Shown piece by piece: positions 25,256 through 34,750 of a stretch of 64,000 nucleotides of DNA. The position numbers and the translations under genes were made by a program. The DNA comes from Nocardioides sp. Root190 (GTDB taxonomy: Bacteria > Actinomycetota > Actinomycetes > Propionibacteriales > Nocardioidaceae): positions 678,800 through 742,799 of the forward strand of contig NZ_LMIA01000010.1 of the NCBI RefSeq assembly GCF_001428565.1, written 5' to 3'. The stretch's first letter is position 1; each line of letters begins with the position of its first letter. The notes under the pieces are model-generated. The model was not told where the DNA came from. It did no database searches and saw nothing but the letters and a program-made list of their open reading frames with translations.

Positions 25256-25906
25256 TCAGAAGTTGAGGTACGCCAAGACGGCTCGCACCCGACGGTGGTC
25301 GTCGGTGTCGGTGGGCAGGTCGAGCTTCGCGAAGATGCTGTTGATGTGCTTGGCGACGGCCTTCTCGGTGACCACCAGGGCCGCGGCGATCCCGGCGTTG
25401 GCGCGCCCCTCGGCCATCAGGGCGAGCACCTCCCGCTCGCGCTCGGTGAGCCGTTCGAGCGGGGAGTCGCGACGGCGCTCGAGGACGGCGGCAACGACCG
25501 ACGGGTCGAGCACGGTGCCGCCGTCGGCGACGCGGTGGAGGGCGTCGACGAACTCGGCGACGTCGGAGACACGGTCCTTGAGCAGGTAGCCGACGGCGCC
25601 CTCGCCGCTGGCCAGCAGCTCGCGGGCGTAGAGCTGTTCGACGTACTGCGACAACACCAGGACCGGGAAGCCCGGACGCAGCGTGCGTACGCCGATGGCG
25701 GCGCGCAGGCCCTCGTCGGTGAACGACGGCGGCATGCGTACGTCGACGACGGCCGCCTCCGCGGTCGGGTCCGTGAGGGCTCGTTCCAGGTCCGCCAGGT
25801 TGTCGACGGCGGCGATCACCTCGAAGCCCTTGGCCTCGAGGAGCTGGGTGAGCCCGGCGCGGAGGAGGGCGTGGTCCTCGGCGAGGACTACCCGGAGGGC
25901 GTGCAC
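25256..25906 (-). CDS. NarL/LuxR-type response regulator
   Basis: 216 residues from the GTG at 25906 (GGAGG ribosome site). The receiver domain has AEDH, phospho-acceptor Asp55 (VVDVRMPP) and YLLKD; the LuxR helix-turn-helix is at about 150-195 (LTEREREVLALMAEGRANAGIA...KHINSIF). Its start lies inside the end of the kinase gene (19-bp overlap), so they are a pair. The divergent MMPL gene is a likely target. Confidence 0.94.
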   Translation of the reverse strand: MHALRVVLAEDHALLRAGLTQLLEAKGFEVIAAVDNLADLERALTDPTAEAAVVDVRMPPSFTDEGLRAAIGVRTLRPGFPVLVLSQYVEQLYARELLASGEGAVGYLLKDRVSDVAEFVDALHRVADGGTVLDPSVVAAVLERRRDSPLERLTEREREVLALMAEGRANAGIAAALVVTEKAVAKHINSIFAKLDLPTDTDDHRRVRAVLAYLNF

Positions 25907-27015
25907 GGGACCTCCCAGCTGACGACGGTCGGGCCACCGGTCGGGCTCGACAGGGACATCGTGCCGTCGAAGGCCGCCAGGCGCGCGGCGATCCCGTTGA
26001 GGCCGGAGCCCGTGCGCGGGTCGGCGCCGCCGCGACCGTTGTCGCCGACCTCTCCTCGCAGGACTCCGCCGTCGTGCGCGAGCCTGATCCAGGCGTGGCC
26101 GGCGGCGGCGTGCTTGGTGGCGTTGGCGAGGCACTCGGCGACCGTGAAGTAGACCGCGGACTCGACGGGGGCGGGCAGTCGGACGGTCAGGTCGATGGCC
26201 AGGTCGACCGGCACGGCCATGTCGATCGCGAGGGCCGCGACGGCACCGGGCAGGCCGCGATCGGCCAGCACCGGCGGGTGGATCCCGCGGACCACGTCAC
26301 GGAGCTCACCGAGAGCAGTCGACGACGTCCCGCGTGCCTCGTTGATCAGCCGCCGGGCGGCATCGGGATCGGTCTCGAAGAGGTCGTCGGCCAGGCCCAG
26401 GCTGAGGGACACCGCCGCGAGCCGGGCCTGCGGACCGTCGTGCAGGTCGCGCTCGATCCGGCGCAGCTCGGCGGCCGAGTGGTCGACCACGACCGCACGC
26501 GACTCGGTGAGCACCTGCACCCGACGCTCGAGGTGATCGGTGCGACCGGGCGACAGGAGTGCGCAGTCGACCCAGGTCCGCGCCCGCATGAGCGGCACGG
26601 CGGCGTACCACCACAACGGCAGCGTCACCACGGCGATCGCCAGCAGCACGAGCAGCAGCGAGATGACGAACCCGGCGGTCATCGCCCAGAGCATCCAGAG
26701 CAGGTCGCGCCAGGTCGCCGGGTCCAGCGCGCTCGCCCGGAGGCGGGCCAGCGGGCCCTTCGGGAGCGGGAGGTACGGCGCCGGGACCGGCTCCCCCACG
26801 ACACGCGCCGCCATCGAGCGGTGCGCGTCGGCGATCAGGCGGCCCAGCGGCAGCACGGCCATCAGCAGGAGGACGCCGATCCACACGACCGTGAGCACGC
26901 TGCAGACCACGACCAGCACGAAGACCACGATGACCGGCACGAAGAGCAGGACCTGGAGGAACGCGAGCCCGGTCACGCCGAGCGGGCCGGCTCCGGATCT
27001 CTCGGTGGGCTGCAC
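25888..27015 (-). CDS. NarL-type sensor histidine kinase
   Basis: 375 residues from the GTG at 27015, with GAGGAT 6 nt before it and no ribosome site. Membrane spans lie at about 15-60 and 110-150, in the arrangement of DUF/sensor-type kinases without a large external domain. HisKA_3 box RRIERDLHDGPQARL has the phospho-His near 191; the HATPase G boxes are GDNGRGGADPRTGSGLNGI. It faces the MMPL transporter at 27173, suggesting a system that detects envelope stress or an export substrate. Confidence 0.93.
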   Translation of the reverse strand: MQPTERSGAGPLGVTGLAFLQVLLFVPVIVVFVLVVVCSVLTVVWIGVLLLMAVLPLGRLIADAHRSMAARVVGEPVPAPYLPLPKGPLARLRASALDPATWRDLLWMLWAMTAGFVISLLLVLLAIAVVTLPLWWYAAVPLMRARTWVDCALLSPGRTDHLERRVQVLTESRAVVVDHSAAELRRIERDLHDGPQARLAAVSLSLGLADDLFETDPDAARRLINEARGTSSTALGELRDVVRGIHPPVLADRGLPGAVAALAIDMAVPVDLAIDLTVRLPAPVESAVYFTVAECLANATKHAAAGHAWIRLAHDGGVLRGEVGDNGRGGADPRTGSGLNGIAARLAAFDGTMSLSSPTGGPTVVSWEVPCTPSG

Positions 27016-27172
27016 GCCCCCATCCTCGCCGACGGCGCAGGTCCGGCGCAGGGGTGCAGGCACCACCGCACCTCGGGACGCACCACCCCTGACTCCGGGG
27101 GCGGACGACGGTTCGCTGGAACCACCGCGATCCACCCCCTCCCCTTCGCCTCGCTCGATCCCAGGAGTCCCG

Positions 27173-29350
27173 ATGTCCCGCAACCCTCTCGCCCAGATAC
27201 CCACCCGGGCCGCCCGTTGGAGTGCCACCCATCCGTGGCGCGCCATCGGCGCCTGGTTCCTCCTCGTCGCCGTCGCGGTCGGGCTCGCGATGGCGATCCC
27301 GACCAACGAGGTCGAGGATGCCGACTACCGGGTCGGGGAGTCCGGCCGTGCCGAGGCGCTGCTCGACGCCGCGCACCTCGACCACCCGCCGATGGAGAAC
27401 GTCCTGATCACCGCGGCCGACGGCGACCTGGACGCCGCCGATGCCCGGGCTGCTGCGGACGACGTGACCGGCCGGATGTCCGGACTCGACGGGGTCGCCG
27501 GCGTGGGGGACGCGATCCCCAGCGAGGACGGGACGGCCCTGCTCGTCCCGGTCGAGCTGAGGGCGGACGACGTCGACGCCGATCCGCTGCTCGACGCCAC
27601 GGCCGCCGTGCAGGACGCCCATCCCGGACTGGTGGTCGAGCAGGCCGGTGACGTCACCATCGACGAGGCCATCAACGAGCGGGTCGCCGACGACCTGCAC
27701 TCAGCGGAGTTCATCAGCCTGCCGATCACCCTGGTGCTGATGCTGCTGGCCTTCGGGGCACTCATCGCCGCCGGGCTCCCGGTGCTGCTGGCCGCGTCCA
27801 GCGTGGCCGCGACGATCGGGATCAGCGCACCGGTCTCACTGCTCGTGCCCGCCGAGCCCACCGTGACGAGCATGATCGTGCTGATCGGCATGGCTGTCGG
27901 TGTCGACTACTCGCTGTTCTACCTCAAGCGCGAACGCCAGGAACGCGCCGCCGGGCGCTCGACCCTCGACGCGGTGAGCATCGCCGCCGAGACCTCCGGC
28001 CACGCCATCCTGGTCTCCGGTGGCGCCGTGATCGCCGCACTGGCGGGCCTCTTCGTGCTCACCGACGTCACCTTCAACTCGCTCGCCACCGGCTCGATCA
28101 TCGTCGTCGCCGTCGCTGTCCTCGGCTCGATCACGGTCCTCCCCGCACTGCTCGCCAAGCTCGGTCGTTGGGTCGACCGGCCGCGGGTGCCGCTGCTGTG
28201 GCGGCTGACGAGGAAGTCCCGTCCGGGTGCGATCAGCGCTCGCCTGCTCGGTCCGGTGGTCCGTCACCCCGTCGCCGCCCTGGTGGTCTCCTCCGTCGGG
28301 ATCATCGCGCTCGCCGTGCCTGCGCTGTCGATGAAGACCCACCAGGCCAGTGCCGAGACGCTGCCCGGCGACATCGCGACGGTCCAGACCTTCCGGGCGA
28401 TCACCGACGCCTACCCCAGCGAGGGCACCTCGGCGCAGGTCGTCGTGACCGGCGCCGACCCGGCAGCCGCCACCGCCGCCCTCGAGCGACTGGCCGAGGA
28501 GGCCGGACGTACCGACGACTTCGTCACCACAGGTGCGCAGGTCGAGACGTCGCAGGACGGGCGCACCTCCGTCATCGACCTGCCGATGCCGTACGAGGAG
28601 TCCGACGACCGGGCCAGCGCCGCGATCGAGCGTCTCCGCACCGACCTGGTGCCGGCGTCCCTCGGCAGCCTGACCGGCGCCGAGCACGCGGTCGGCGGCA
28701 GCGCCGCGGAGTCCCTGGACAGCTCGCAGAAGCAGGACGGGCGGATGCCGATCCTGCTCGGCCTGGTGCTCGTGCTGACGATGGTGATGATGCTGCTCGC
28801 CTTCCGCAGCGTGCTGCTGGCCGTGATCTCGACCGTGCTGAACGTGGCGTCGGTCGGCGTCGCCTTCGGCGTGCTCGCCATCGTCTTCCAGCACGGTGTC
28901 GGTGAGGGTCTGCTCGACTTCACCAGTCCCGGCTTCGTGATCAGCTGGATCCCGGTCTTCGTGCTGGTCGTGCTGGTCGGCCTGTCGATGGACTACCACG
29001 TGTTCGTGCTCAGCCGGATCCGCGAGCTGATCGACACCGGCCTGCCCGTCCGTGACGCCATCCACCGCGGTATCGCCGACACGGCCGGCGTGATCACCAG
29101 CGCCGCAGCGGTGATGGTCTCGGTGTTCGCGATCTTCGCGACCCTGTCGATGATGGAGATGAAGATGATGGGCGTCGGCCTGTCGGCCGCGATCCTCATT
29201 GACGCCACCGTCATCCGACTGGTCGTGCTGCCGGCCGTGCTGGTGCTGCTCGGGGAGCGTGCCTGGCCTCGCGGGCGTCGTACGACGCCGGGGCCGGTGG
29301 TGGCTCCCGGTCAGGTGCCGGACGAGGTGCTGGTGCCGGTCGGGCGCTGA
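27173..29350 (+). CDS. MMPL/RND-type transporter
   Basis: 725 residues from the ATG at 27173 (AGGAG ribosome site). Two repeats of one span, an external domain and five spans, with GVDYSLFYLKRERQE and SMDYHVFVLSRIRE carrying the Asp-Tyr proton-relay pairs. It exports lipids or hydrophobic compounds and is divergent from the two-component pair at 25256-27015, which probably controls it. It is only distantly similar to the MMPL protein at 20434. Confidence 0.95.
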   Translation: MSRNPLAQIPTRAARWSATHPWRAIGAWFLLVAVAVGLAMAIPTNEVEDADYRVGESGRAEALLDAAHLDHPPMENVLITAADGDLDAADARAAADDVTGRMSGLDGVAGVGDAIPSEDGTALLVPVELRADDVDADPLLDATAAVQDAHPGLVVEQAGDVTIDEAINERVADDLHSAEFISLPITLVLMLLAFGALIAAGLPVLLAASSVAATIGISAPVSLLVPAEPTVTSMIVLIGMAVGVDYSLFYLKRERQERAAGRSTLDAVSIAAETSGHAILVSGGAVIAALAGLFVLTDVTFNSLATGSIIVVAVAVLGSITVLPALLAKLGRWVDRPRVPLLWRLTRKSRPGAISARLLGPVVRHPVAALVVSSVGIIALAVPALSMKTHQASAETLPGDIATVQTFRAITDAYPSEGTSAQVVVTGADPAAATAALERLAEEAGRTDDFVTTGAQVETSQDGRTSVIDLPMPYEESDDRASAAIERLRTDLVPASLGSLTGAEHAVGGSAAESLDSSQKQDGRMPILLGLVLVLTMVMMLLAFRSVLLAVISTVLNVASVGVAFGVLAIVFQHGVGEGLLDFTSPGFVISWIPVFVLVVLVGLSMDYHVFVLSRIRELIDTGLPVRDAIHRGIADTAGVITSAAAVMVSVFAIFATLSMMEMKMMGVGLSAAILIDATVIRLVVLPAVLVLLGERAWPRGRRTTPGPVVAPGQVPDEVLVPVGR

Positions 29351-29384
29351 GGATGCCCCGCGCCGGATCGGCTTGAATGGCCGG

Positions 29385-30071
29385 ATGCTCCACTCCTTCC
29401 ACCTCGCCGAGCTGCCCCGGACGGCGACCGCACGTGCGCTCCTGCGCCCGCCGGTCGACGTACCGGGGCTCCGGCACGCCGAGAGCCTGGCGATGATGCG
29501 GCTGGGGGCGCCGACGGTGTCGGCCGAGCGCTTCCAGCTGCGCCGGGTGGCGACGATCGCGGCGTGGGAGGACGAGGCGGCGCTCGAGGCCTTCCTCGCG
29601 ACGGACCCGTTCGGCCAGCGGTTGGCACAGGGGTGGCACGTGCGCCTGCAGTTCCTGCGGAGGTACGGCGAGGTGGCGGCCCTCGCGCCCCTGCCGACCC
29701 GGGCCGGCGACTGGGACCCGGAGGAACCGATCGTCGCGCTCACCCTGGCCCGGCTGCGGATGCCGGAGCTCCCGCGCTTCCTGCGCTGGGGCAAGCCGGT
29801 CGAGCGGCTGGTCGCAGGTCACCCGGCGGCCGTCTTCTCGACTGCGGCGGTGCGCCCGCCGGGCACCTTCTCGACGTTCTCGATCTGGCGCTCGGTGCGG
29901 GAGATGACCGAGATGGTGCACGGCCACAGCACCGCGGTCGCCGAGGCACCTGCCCACGCCGTGGCGATGGGAGAGCAGCGGCGGCGCGAGTTCCACCACG
30001 AGTCGGCGTTCATGAGGTTCCGGCCGCTCTCGGAGCACGGCACCTGGCAGGGGCGCCGGCTGCTGCCCTGA
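29385..30071 (+). CDS. CrtA-like (spheroidene monooxygenase-like) protein
   Basis: 228 residues from the ATG at 29385, 34 bp after the MMPL stop. The C-terminal half matches the pattern of CrtA-like heme-binding proteins: LTLARLR...LPRFLRWGKPVERLVAG, then FSTFSIWRSVREMTEMVHG. CrtA adds keto groups to carotenoids in phototrophs, but relatives without carotenoid neighbours are common and uncharacterised, and there are no carotenoid genes here. The family assignment is moderate and the function unknown. Confidence 0.7.
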   Translation: MLHSFHLAELPRTATARALLRPPVDVPGLRHAESLAMMRLGAPTVSAERFQLRRVATIAAWEDEAALEAFLATDPFGQRLAQGWHVRLQFLRRYGEVAALAPLPTRAGDWDPEEPIVALTLARLRMPELPRFLRWGKPVERLVAGHPAAVFSTAAVRPPGTFSTFSIWRSVREMTEMVHGHSTAVAEAPAHAVAMGEQRRREFHHESAFMRFRPLSEHGTWQGRRLLP

Positions 30072-30079
30072 GCGAGCCG

Positions 30080-30709
30080 TCACTCCAGGATGGCGGGACC
30101 CGTCTTGCGACGTACCTCGTCCAGCGTCACGTCCGGCGCGAGCTCGACCAGGCGCAGTCCGTCCGGCGTGATGTCGAGGACGCACAGGTCGGTGATGATC
30201 CGCTGGACGACGCCGCGGCCGGTGTAGGGCAGCGAGCACTCCTCGACGATCTTGAGGTCGCCGTCGCGGGCCACGTGCTCCATCAGGACGATGACCTTCT
30301 TCGCCCCGTGGACCAGGTCCATCGCGCCGCCCATCCCCTTGACCATCTTGCCGGGGATCATCCAGTTGGCGATGTCACCAGCGGCCGAGACCTGCATGGC
30401 CCCGAGGATCGCCGCGTCGATCTTGCCCGAGCGGATCATGCCGAAGCTGGTGGCGGAGTCGAAAAAGCTCGCGCCCCGACGCAGCGTGACGGTCTCCTTG
30501 CCGGCGTTGATCAGGTCGGCGTCGACGTCCTCCTCGCTCGGGTAGGGGCCGATGCCGAGGATGCCGTTCTCGCTCTGCAGCACCAGCTCGACGTCGTCGG
30601 GGACGTAGTTGGGCACCAGCGTCGGCAGCCCGATGCCGAGGTTGACGTAGTTGCCGTCGACGAGCTCGGAGGCGGCGCGGGCCGCCATCTGCTCACGGGT
30701 CCAGGCCAT
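30080..30709 (-). CDS. scoB: 3-oxoacid CoA-transferase subunit B
   Basis: 209 residues. [12 protein letters not shown] and the catalytic Glu in [12 protein letters not shown] identify the beta subunit of succinyl-CoA:3-ketoacid (acetoacetate) CoA-transferases; its C-terminus ([15 protein letters not shown]) is also typical. The glutamate forms the enzyme-CoA thioester. It pairs with subunit A, whose stop is 1 bp upstream. It moves CoA from succinyl-CoA to acetoacetate or 3-oxoadipate; which one is not resolved by sequence. Confidence 0.95.
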   Translation of the reverse strand: MAWTREQMAARAASELVDGNYVNLGIGLPTLVPNYVPDDVELVLQSENGILGIGPYPSEEDVDADLINAGKETVTLRRGASFFDSATSFGMIRSGKIDAAILGAMQVSAAGDIANWMIPGKMVKGMGGAMDLVHGAKKVIVLMEHVARDGDLKIVEECSLPYTGRGVVQRIITDLCVLDITPDGLRLVELAPDVTLDEVRRKTGPAILE

Positions 30710-30710
30710 C

Positions 30711-31475
30711 TCAGCGCACCGTCCTCTTCTCGATCCGCTTGTCAGCGGCCTGTTCCGGTGTGAGCGGGACGACCCGGTGGACGTAGACGCCCGGAAGGTG
30801 CACGTCGTCCGGGGCGATCTCGCCGGGCTCGACGAGCTCCTCGACCTCCGCGACCGTGATCCGTCCGGCCATCGCGGCCAACGGGTTGAAGTTCCTCGCC
30901 GACTGGCGGAAGACCAGGTTGCCGTGGCGGTCGCCCTTCCAGGCGCGGACCAGTCCGAAGTCGGAGGTGATGGCCTCCTCCATGACGAACTCCCGCTCGC
31001 CGTCCTGCGTCTCGAACACCATCACCGGCTTCTGTGGCGAGGTCTTCACGATGTTGCCCGCGTCGCCGTACCTCCACGGGAGACCGCCCTCCGCGACCTG
31101 GGTCCCGACACCGGTGCGGGTGTAGAACGCCGCGATGCCGGAGCCACCGGCGCGCATGCGCTCGGCGAGCGTGCCCTGCGGGGTGAGCTCCACCTCGAGC
31201 TCGCCGGAGAGGTACTGCCGGGCGAACTCCTTGTTCTCCCCGACGTAGGAGGCCACGACGCGCCGCAGGCGCCCGGCGGCCAGCAGCAGGCCGAGCCCCC
31301 AGTCATCGACACCCGCGTTGTTGGACACGACCTCGAGGTCGCGCACGCCGGCGTCGAGGAGGGAACCGATGAGCACCGAGGGGATCCCGCACAGCCCGAA
31401 CCCGCCGACCGTGAGGGTCGCTCCGTCCGGGATGTCAGCGACCGCGTCGGCGGCGGAGTGGAAGACCTTGTCCAT
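30711..31475 (-). CDS. scoA: 3-oxoacid CoA-transferase subunit A
   Basis: 254 residues. The CoA-binding [18 protein letters not shown] segment near 22-40 and [32 protein letters not shown] are hallmarks of the alpha subunit. It forms a heterotetramer with ScoB and is translated with it. The divergent IclR gene 125 bp away suggests induction by an acid catabolite, as with the Pca/Scot systems. Confidence 0.95.
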   Translation of the reverse strand: MDKVFHSAADAVADIPDGATLTVGGFGLCGIPSVLIGSLLDAGVRDLEVVSNNAGVDDWGLGLLLAAGRLRRVVASYVGENKEFARQYLSGELEVELTPQGTLAERMRAGGSGIAAFYTRTGVGTQVAEGGLPWRYGDAGNIVKTSPQKPVMVFETQDGEREFVMEEAITSDFGLVRAWKGDRHGNLVFRQSARNFNPLAAMAGRITVAEVEELVEPGEIAPDDVHLPGVYVHRVVPLTPEQAADKRIEKRTVR

Positions 31476-31505
31476 GGTGACGAGTCAAGGTCACCCACCG
31501 ACTCC

Positions 31506-31561
31506 GGTCAATGAATGACCGCTGATTGACGCTCAGATTCTCGGTTGCCGATCAGTTGATC
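31506..31561. promoter_or_regulatory. Candidate IclR operators between scoA and the IclR gene
   Basis: GGTCA-ATGAA-TGACC (31506-31520) and GATCA-GT-TGATC (31550-31561) are perfect 5-bp-arm palindromes in an AT-rich 125-bp divergent region; CACTCAGTG at 31573-31581 is a third. TACCCT ends 7 nt before the IclR ATG, a leaderless promoter. Confidence 0.5.
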
Positions 31562-31600
31562 GCACATGCGTCCACTCAGTGAACGACTACCCTCGACCTC

Positions 31601-32362
31601 ATGGACCAGGGACCGAGCGTGATCAACCGCGCCGGTGTCCTGCTGCGCGCACTCGCCGCCCGCGAACCCGACGGCGCGTCGACGACGGTGCTGGCAGACG
31701 CGACCGCGATCCCCCGCCCCACCACCCATCGCCTGCTGGTCGCGCTCGCCGGCGAAGGCCTGGTCGAACGCGACCAGGTGAGCGCGGACTGGCACCTGGG
31801 CCCCGAGTGCTTCCTGCTCGGCGCGGCCGCGACGACCCGCCACGACATCACCCCCGCTGCACGGGAGTCGGTGCGCCGGATCGCCCACGAGACCGGGGAG
31901 AGCGCGTTCTTCTCGGTCCGCCGCGGCGACGAGACGGTGTGCCTGCTGCGCGAGGACGGCAGCTTCCCTGTCCGCTCCCACGTCCTGCACGAGGGCATCC
32001 GCTTCCCGCTCGGCGTCGCGTCCGCCGGACTCACAGTCCTCGCCTTCCTTCCCGAGCGGGAGCGCCAGCTCTATCTCTCGAGCGTCGACCTGACCGAGCG
32101 CCACGGCCCGGCCCACTCCCCCGGTTCGCTGCGGGAGCGCGTCGCCGTCGTACGCGCGACGGGGTACGCCGTCAACGCCGGCCTGATCGTCGAGGGCAGC
32201 TGGGGTCTCGGCGCGGCCGTGTTCGACAGCCAGGGAAGCCCGCGCTGGGCACTGAGCATCACCGGCATCGAGTCGCGCCTCGCGCCGCCCCGGCAGGCCG
32301 AGCTGGGGCGGATGCTGATGGACGAGGCGCATGCGCTCACCGGGCGGATGGGGGCGTACTGA
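31601..32362 (+). CDS. IclR-family regulator
   Basis: 253 residues: N-terminal winged helix at about 5-65 (TTVLADATAIPRPTTHRLLVALAGEGLVERD) and the GAF-like IclR effector domain after 80. Members respond to aromatic or short-chain acids. It is divergent from scoAB and has no ribosome site, so it is probably leaderless and controls scoAB. Its stop is 6 bp from the convergent lipoprotein gene. Confidence 0.93.
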   Translation: MDQGPSVINRAGVLLRALAAREPDGASTTVLADATAIPRPTTHRLLVALAGEGLVERDQVSADWHLGPECFLLGAAATTRHDITPAARESVRRIAHETGESAFFSVRRGDETVCLLREDGSFPVRSHVLHEGIRFPLGVASAGLTVLAFLPERERQLYLSSVDLTERHGPAHSPGSLRERVAVVRATGYAVNAGLIVEGSWGLGAAVFDSQGSPRWALSITGIESRLAPPRQAELGRMLMDEAHALTGRMGAY

Positions 32363-32368
32363 CCGAGC

Positions 32369-33016
32369 TCAGGGCAGGGGCCAGGTGAGCTCGGCGTCGT
32401 CGGGCGGCCAGTAGCCGCCGTCCGCGCCGCTCGAGAAGGTGATCCGGTCGGCCGGCTCCGCGTCCGATGCCTGCACGAAGGCCATGCAGCTGTCGATGCT
32501 CGCCCCCGGCCCGGCGGAGTCGTCGAAGCCGCCGGTGGCGCAGGGCGAGGTGGCCCCGAGCACCTCGGGTGGCAGCGGGTCCACGAGCTCGTCGCCCGAC
32601 CAGAGGTTGACGTGCTTGGCGTCGAGCAGGACGGGACGGGCGCCGGAGACCCAGTCGATCTGCAGGCGCAGCAGGTACAGGGTCGGTGCCCGGCCCCCGA
32701 ACTCCGAGAAGTCGGTCACGCCGAGCTGCTGGAGGTCCTGCGCCGTACCTGCGTCGACCCGTTCGATCGTCAGCTCGGCGACGCCGTCACCCTCGGACGT
32801 GGGAACGACGGCCGGCTGTCCGAGCTCGAGCTCGGAGCCCGGGGTCGTCAGTCCGTCCGGTGTCGTCGTGGGGCCCGGTTCGTCGGGCCCGTCGGCGTCG
32901 TCGCAGGCACTCGCCCCGACCAGGGCGAGCACGACCAGGCCGGTCAGCGCGGCCAACCGCCCGGCTGGTCGGGAGAGAGCGACCGACCCGATCGACCGAG
33001 GTGAGGACGAGACCAT
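32369..33016 (-). CDS. Lipoprotein, unknown, partner of the 518-residue protein
   Basis: 215 residues from the ATG at 33016; its ribosome site (GGAAGG) lies in the last codons of the preceding gene and the stop-to-start gap is 4 bp. A hydrophobic signal (LAALTGLVVLALVGASAC) ends in a lipobox-like ASAC, followed by a Asp/Pro/Thr-rich linker and a 150-residue domain with a DUF-like beta pattern (GVAELTIERVDAG, LYLLRLQIDWVSGARP). It is probably anchored on the outer membrane face. I do not recognise its family. Confidence 0.85.
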   Translation of the reverse strand: MVSSSPRSIGSVALSRPAGRLAALTGLVVLALVGASACDDADGPDEPGPTTTPDGLTTPGSELELGQPAVVPTSEGDGVAELTIERVDAGTAQDLQQLGVTDFSEFGGRAPTLYLLRLQIDWVSGARPVLLDAKHVNLWSGDELVDPLPPEVLGATSPCATGGFDDSAGPGASIDSCMAFVQASDAEPADRITFSSGADGGYWPPDDAELTWPLP

Positions 33017-33020
33017 CCGC

Positions 33021-34577
33021 TCAACCCTTCCAGCTGGAGTCATCGACAGTGTTGAACTGCTGATGGAGGTGGGTGAGCCCGCGGTTGATCTTGGCCAGCT
33101 CCTCCTTGGCCCCGAGATCGGTCTGCTCGAAGTCGGTGGCCAGGTCCAGGCACTGGACCGCGACCCGGTGGGACGTGCGCGCCTCGTCGACGAGCAGGTC
33201 GACCAGCTGGTTCACCAGGTCGGCGTACTGGTCGAACGCGCCGGTGGTGCCGTAGCCGATCGTGTCACCGTGCAGGGCGGGGCGGCTCCAGTGGGCCGAG
33301 GCGAGAGCGGAGGCGTCGCCGCTGAGTCGCGAGGCGAGTCCGCGCTGGTGCCTGCTGATCGTCTCGATGCGTCCGGCGATGTCACGCATCAGGCGGGGCT
33401 TGACCACCAGGTCCACGTCGGCGTCGAGGAAGCTCTGCAGCGGATCGTTGGGCTGCCGCTCACCGCTGCGGAGGCGGCGGGCGATCGAGTAGTTGTCAGG
33501 CTTCTCGTACATGTCCTCCACCGCCGAGCGGCACATCCGGCCGATGGCGTACTCGGCCCGGAAGACGTCGTCCTCGATCTCGCGGACGTTGGACATGAAG
33601 GAGCCGAGGAGGGCGGTGTAGTCACCACCTTCGAGGACCACCCGCACGTCCTTGCTCGCCGCGTAGGAGTCGTTGGGCCAGAAGGCGACGGCGACGGTGG
33701 CGATGCCGGCGACCACCGCAGCTGCCGCCGCGGCGGGCGGGAACACCGCCGTACCGGCGACCACGGTCGCGGCACCGGACAGGGCGCTGAGAGCCACGGG
33801 CGTGAAGCTCGGGCCGGAGCCGTCCGTGGCGTTGGCGAAGCTGTTGAAGTCGGCGGTCGCGGCCTTCAGGAACTCGGTGAGCGTGGTGTAGCACTCGGTC
33901 CATGCCATCACCTCGGCCGCGAGGGCGAGGGCTGCCACAGCAGCCAGGTTCTGCTGACCGGAGATCGTGCGCCCCACGTCGTTGGTGTAGCTCAGCTGCA
34001 GGCTGCGGACCGCGCCCCCGGACATGAGCGTCAGGTCCGACTTGCTGTCGTCCACGGCGGACTGGATGTCGGTCACTGCCGACAGGGTCCGGGCCGTGCC
34101 GTCCGGGCTGGACTGGGTCGTGGTGGTCGACTCGCCGATGTGGAGCTGTTGGGCGATCAGGACGACACTCGCGACCTGGTCGGAGAAGTCGTCGGGATCG
34201 ACGGCATCCATCCACGGGTCGATCCAGGAGTGGATCTCGGTCCGGATCTCGTCCCAGATGGGCACCAGGTCGGGGAGCGAGACGTGCTCTCCCTCGATGT
34301 TCTTGTCCCCCGCCGACGTCGTGACGTCGCTCGCGATGTTGTGGTCGATCTTCCACACGCCGCTGGGGTAGTAGCAGTAGACGCCCTTGTCGGCGAAGGC
34401 GCGGGGGAGCTTGTAGCGGAACTCGCCCGCCTCGCAGGAGCCCCCCTCCTCGCTGGGATCGAAGTAGAAGTTGTCGACGTCGGCGGACAGCTTCTTCCTC
34501 ATGTAGGCGTTGATCACCGCCTCGACGAGAGGCTCCTTGAGCTCCTCGAGGGCCGCGCGGACGCTGTCGGCGGTCAT
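33021..34577 (-). CDS. Unidentified 518-residue helical protein with central hydrophobic hairpin
   Basis: 518 residues from the ATG at 34577. No signal peptide. Residues 1-250 and 310-518 look mostly helical and charged; residues about 258-305 (TPVALSALSGAATVVAGTAV, then an Ala/Val-rich run to AVAFW) form a hydrophobic hairpin with a central Pro-Pro. A Cys pair near 45-70 (SCEAGEF, VYCYYPSG) lies in a tryptophan-containing early region. The build resembles helical pore-forming proteins or proteins secreted by type VII systems, but I find no diagnostic WXG or YxxxD/E motif. It is coupled to a lipoprotein gene and divergent from the large carboxylase. Confidence 0.85.
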   Translation of the reverse strand: MTADSVRAALEELKEPLVEAVINAYMRKKLSADVDNFYFDPSEEGGSCEAGEFRYKLPRAFADKGVYCYYPSGVWKIDHNIASDVTTSAGDKNIEGEHVSLPDLVPIWDEIRTEIHSWIDPWMDAVDPDDFSDQVASVVLIAQQLHIGESTTTTQSSPDGTARTLSAVTDIQSAVDDSKSDLTLMSGGAVRSLQLSYTNDVGRTISGQQNLAAVAALALAAEVMAWTECYTTLTEFLKAATADFNSFANATDGSGPSFTPVALSALSGAATVVAGTAVFPPAAAAAAVVAGIATVAVAFWPNDSYAASKDVRVVLEGGDYTALLGSFMSNVREIEDDVFRAEYAIGRMCRSAVEDMYEKPDNYSIARRLRSGERQPNDPLQSFLDADVDLVVKPRLMRDIAGRIETISRHQRGLASRLSGDASALASAHWSRPALHGDTIGYGTTGAFDQYADLVNQLVDLLVDEARTSHRVAVQCLDLATDFEQTDLGAKEELAKINRGLTHLHQQFNTVDDSSWKG

Positions 34578-34750
34578 GGGGGGTTCCCTTCTGCAGTACG
34601 GGCGAAGATCGAGTGCCCCGGCGGAGCCCGCTTGAAACCGTGCCGACCCGGGGAGACGCGCCCTGGTTGTGAACACCCTCCAAGAAGCTCGCTCCAGCCT
34701 TGGGACTTTCAACCGGGCACGGATGCCGCCCTGTGGGGAAGCCTGCAAGG

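Noticed and set aside
33021-34577. Type VII secretion (WXG100/EspB-like) identity for the 518-residue protein
   Set aside because: No WXG turn or YxxxD/E signal and no ESX genes nearby; recorded only as an unidentified protein.
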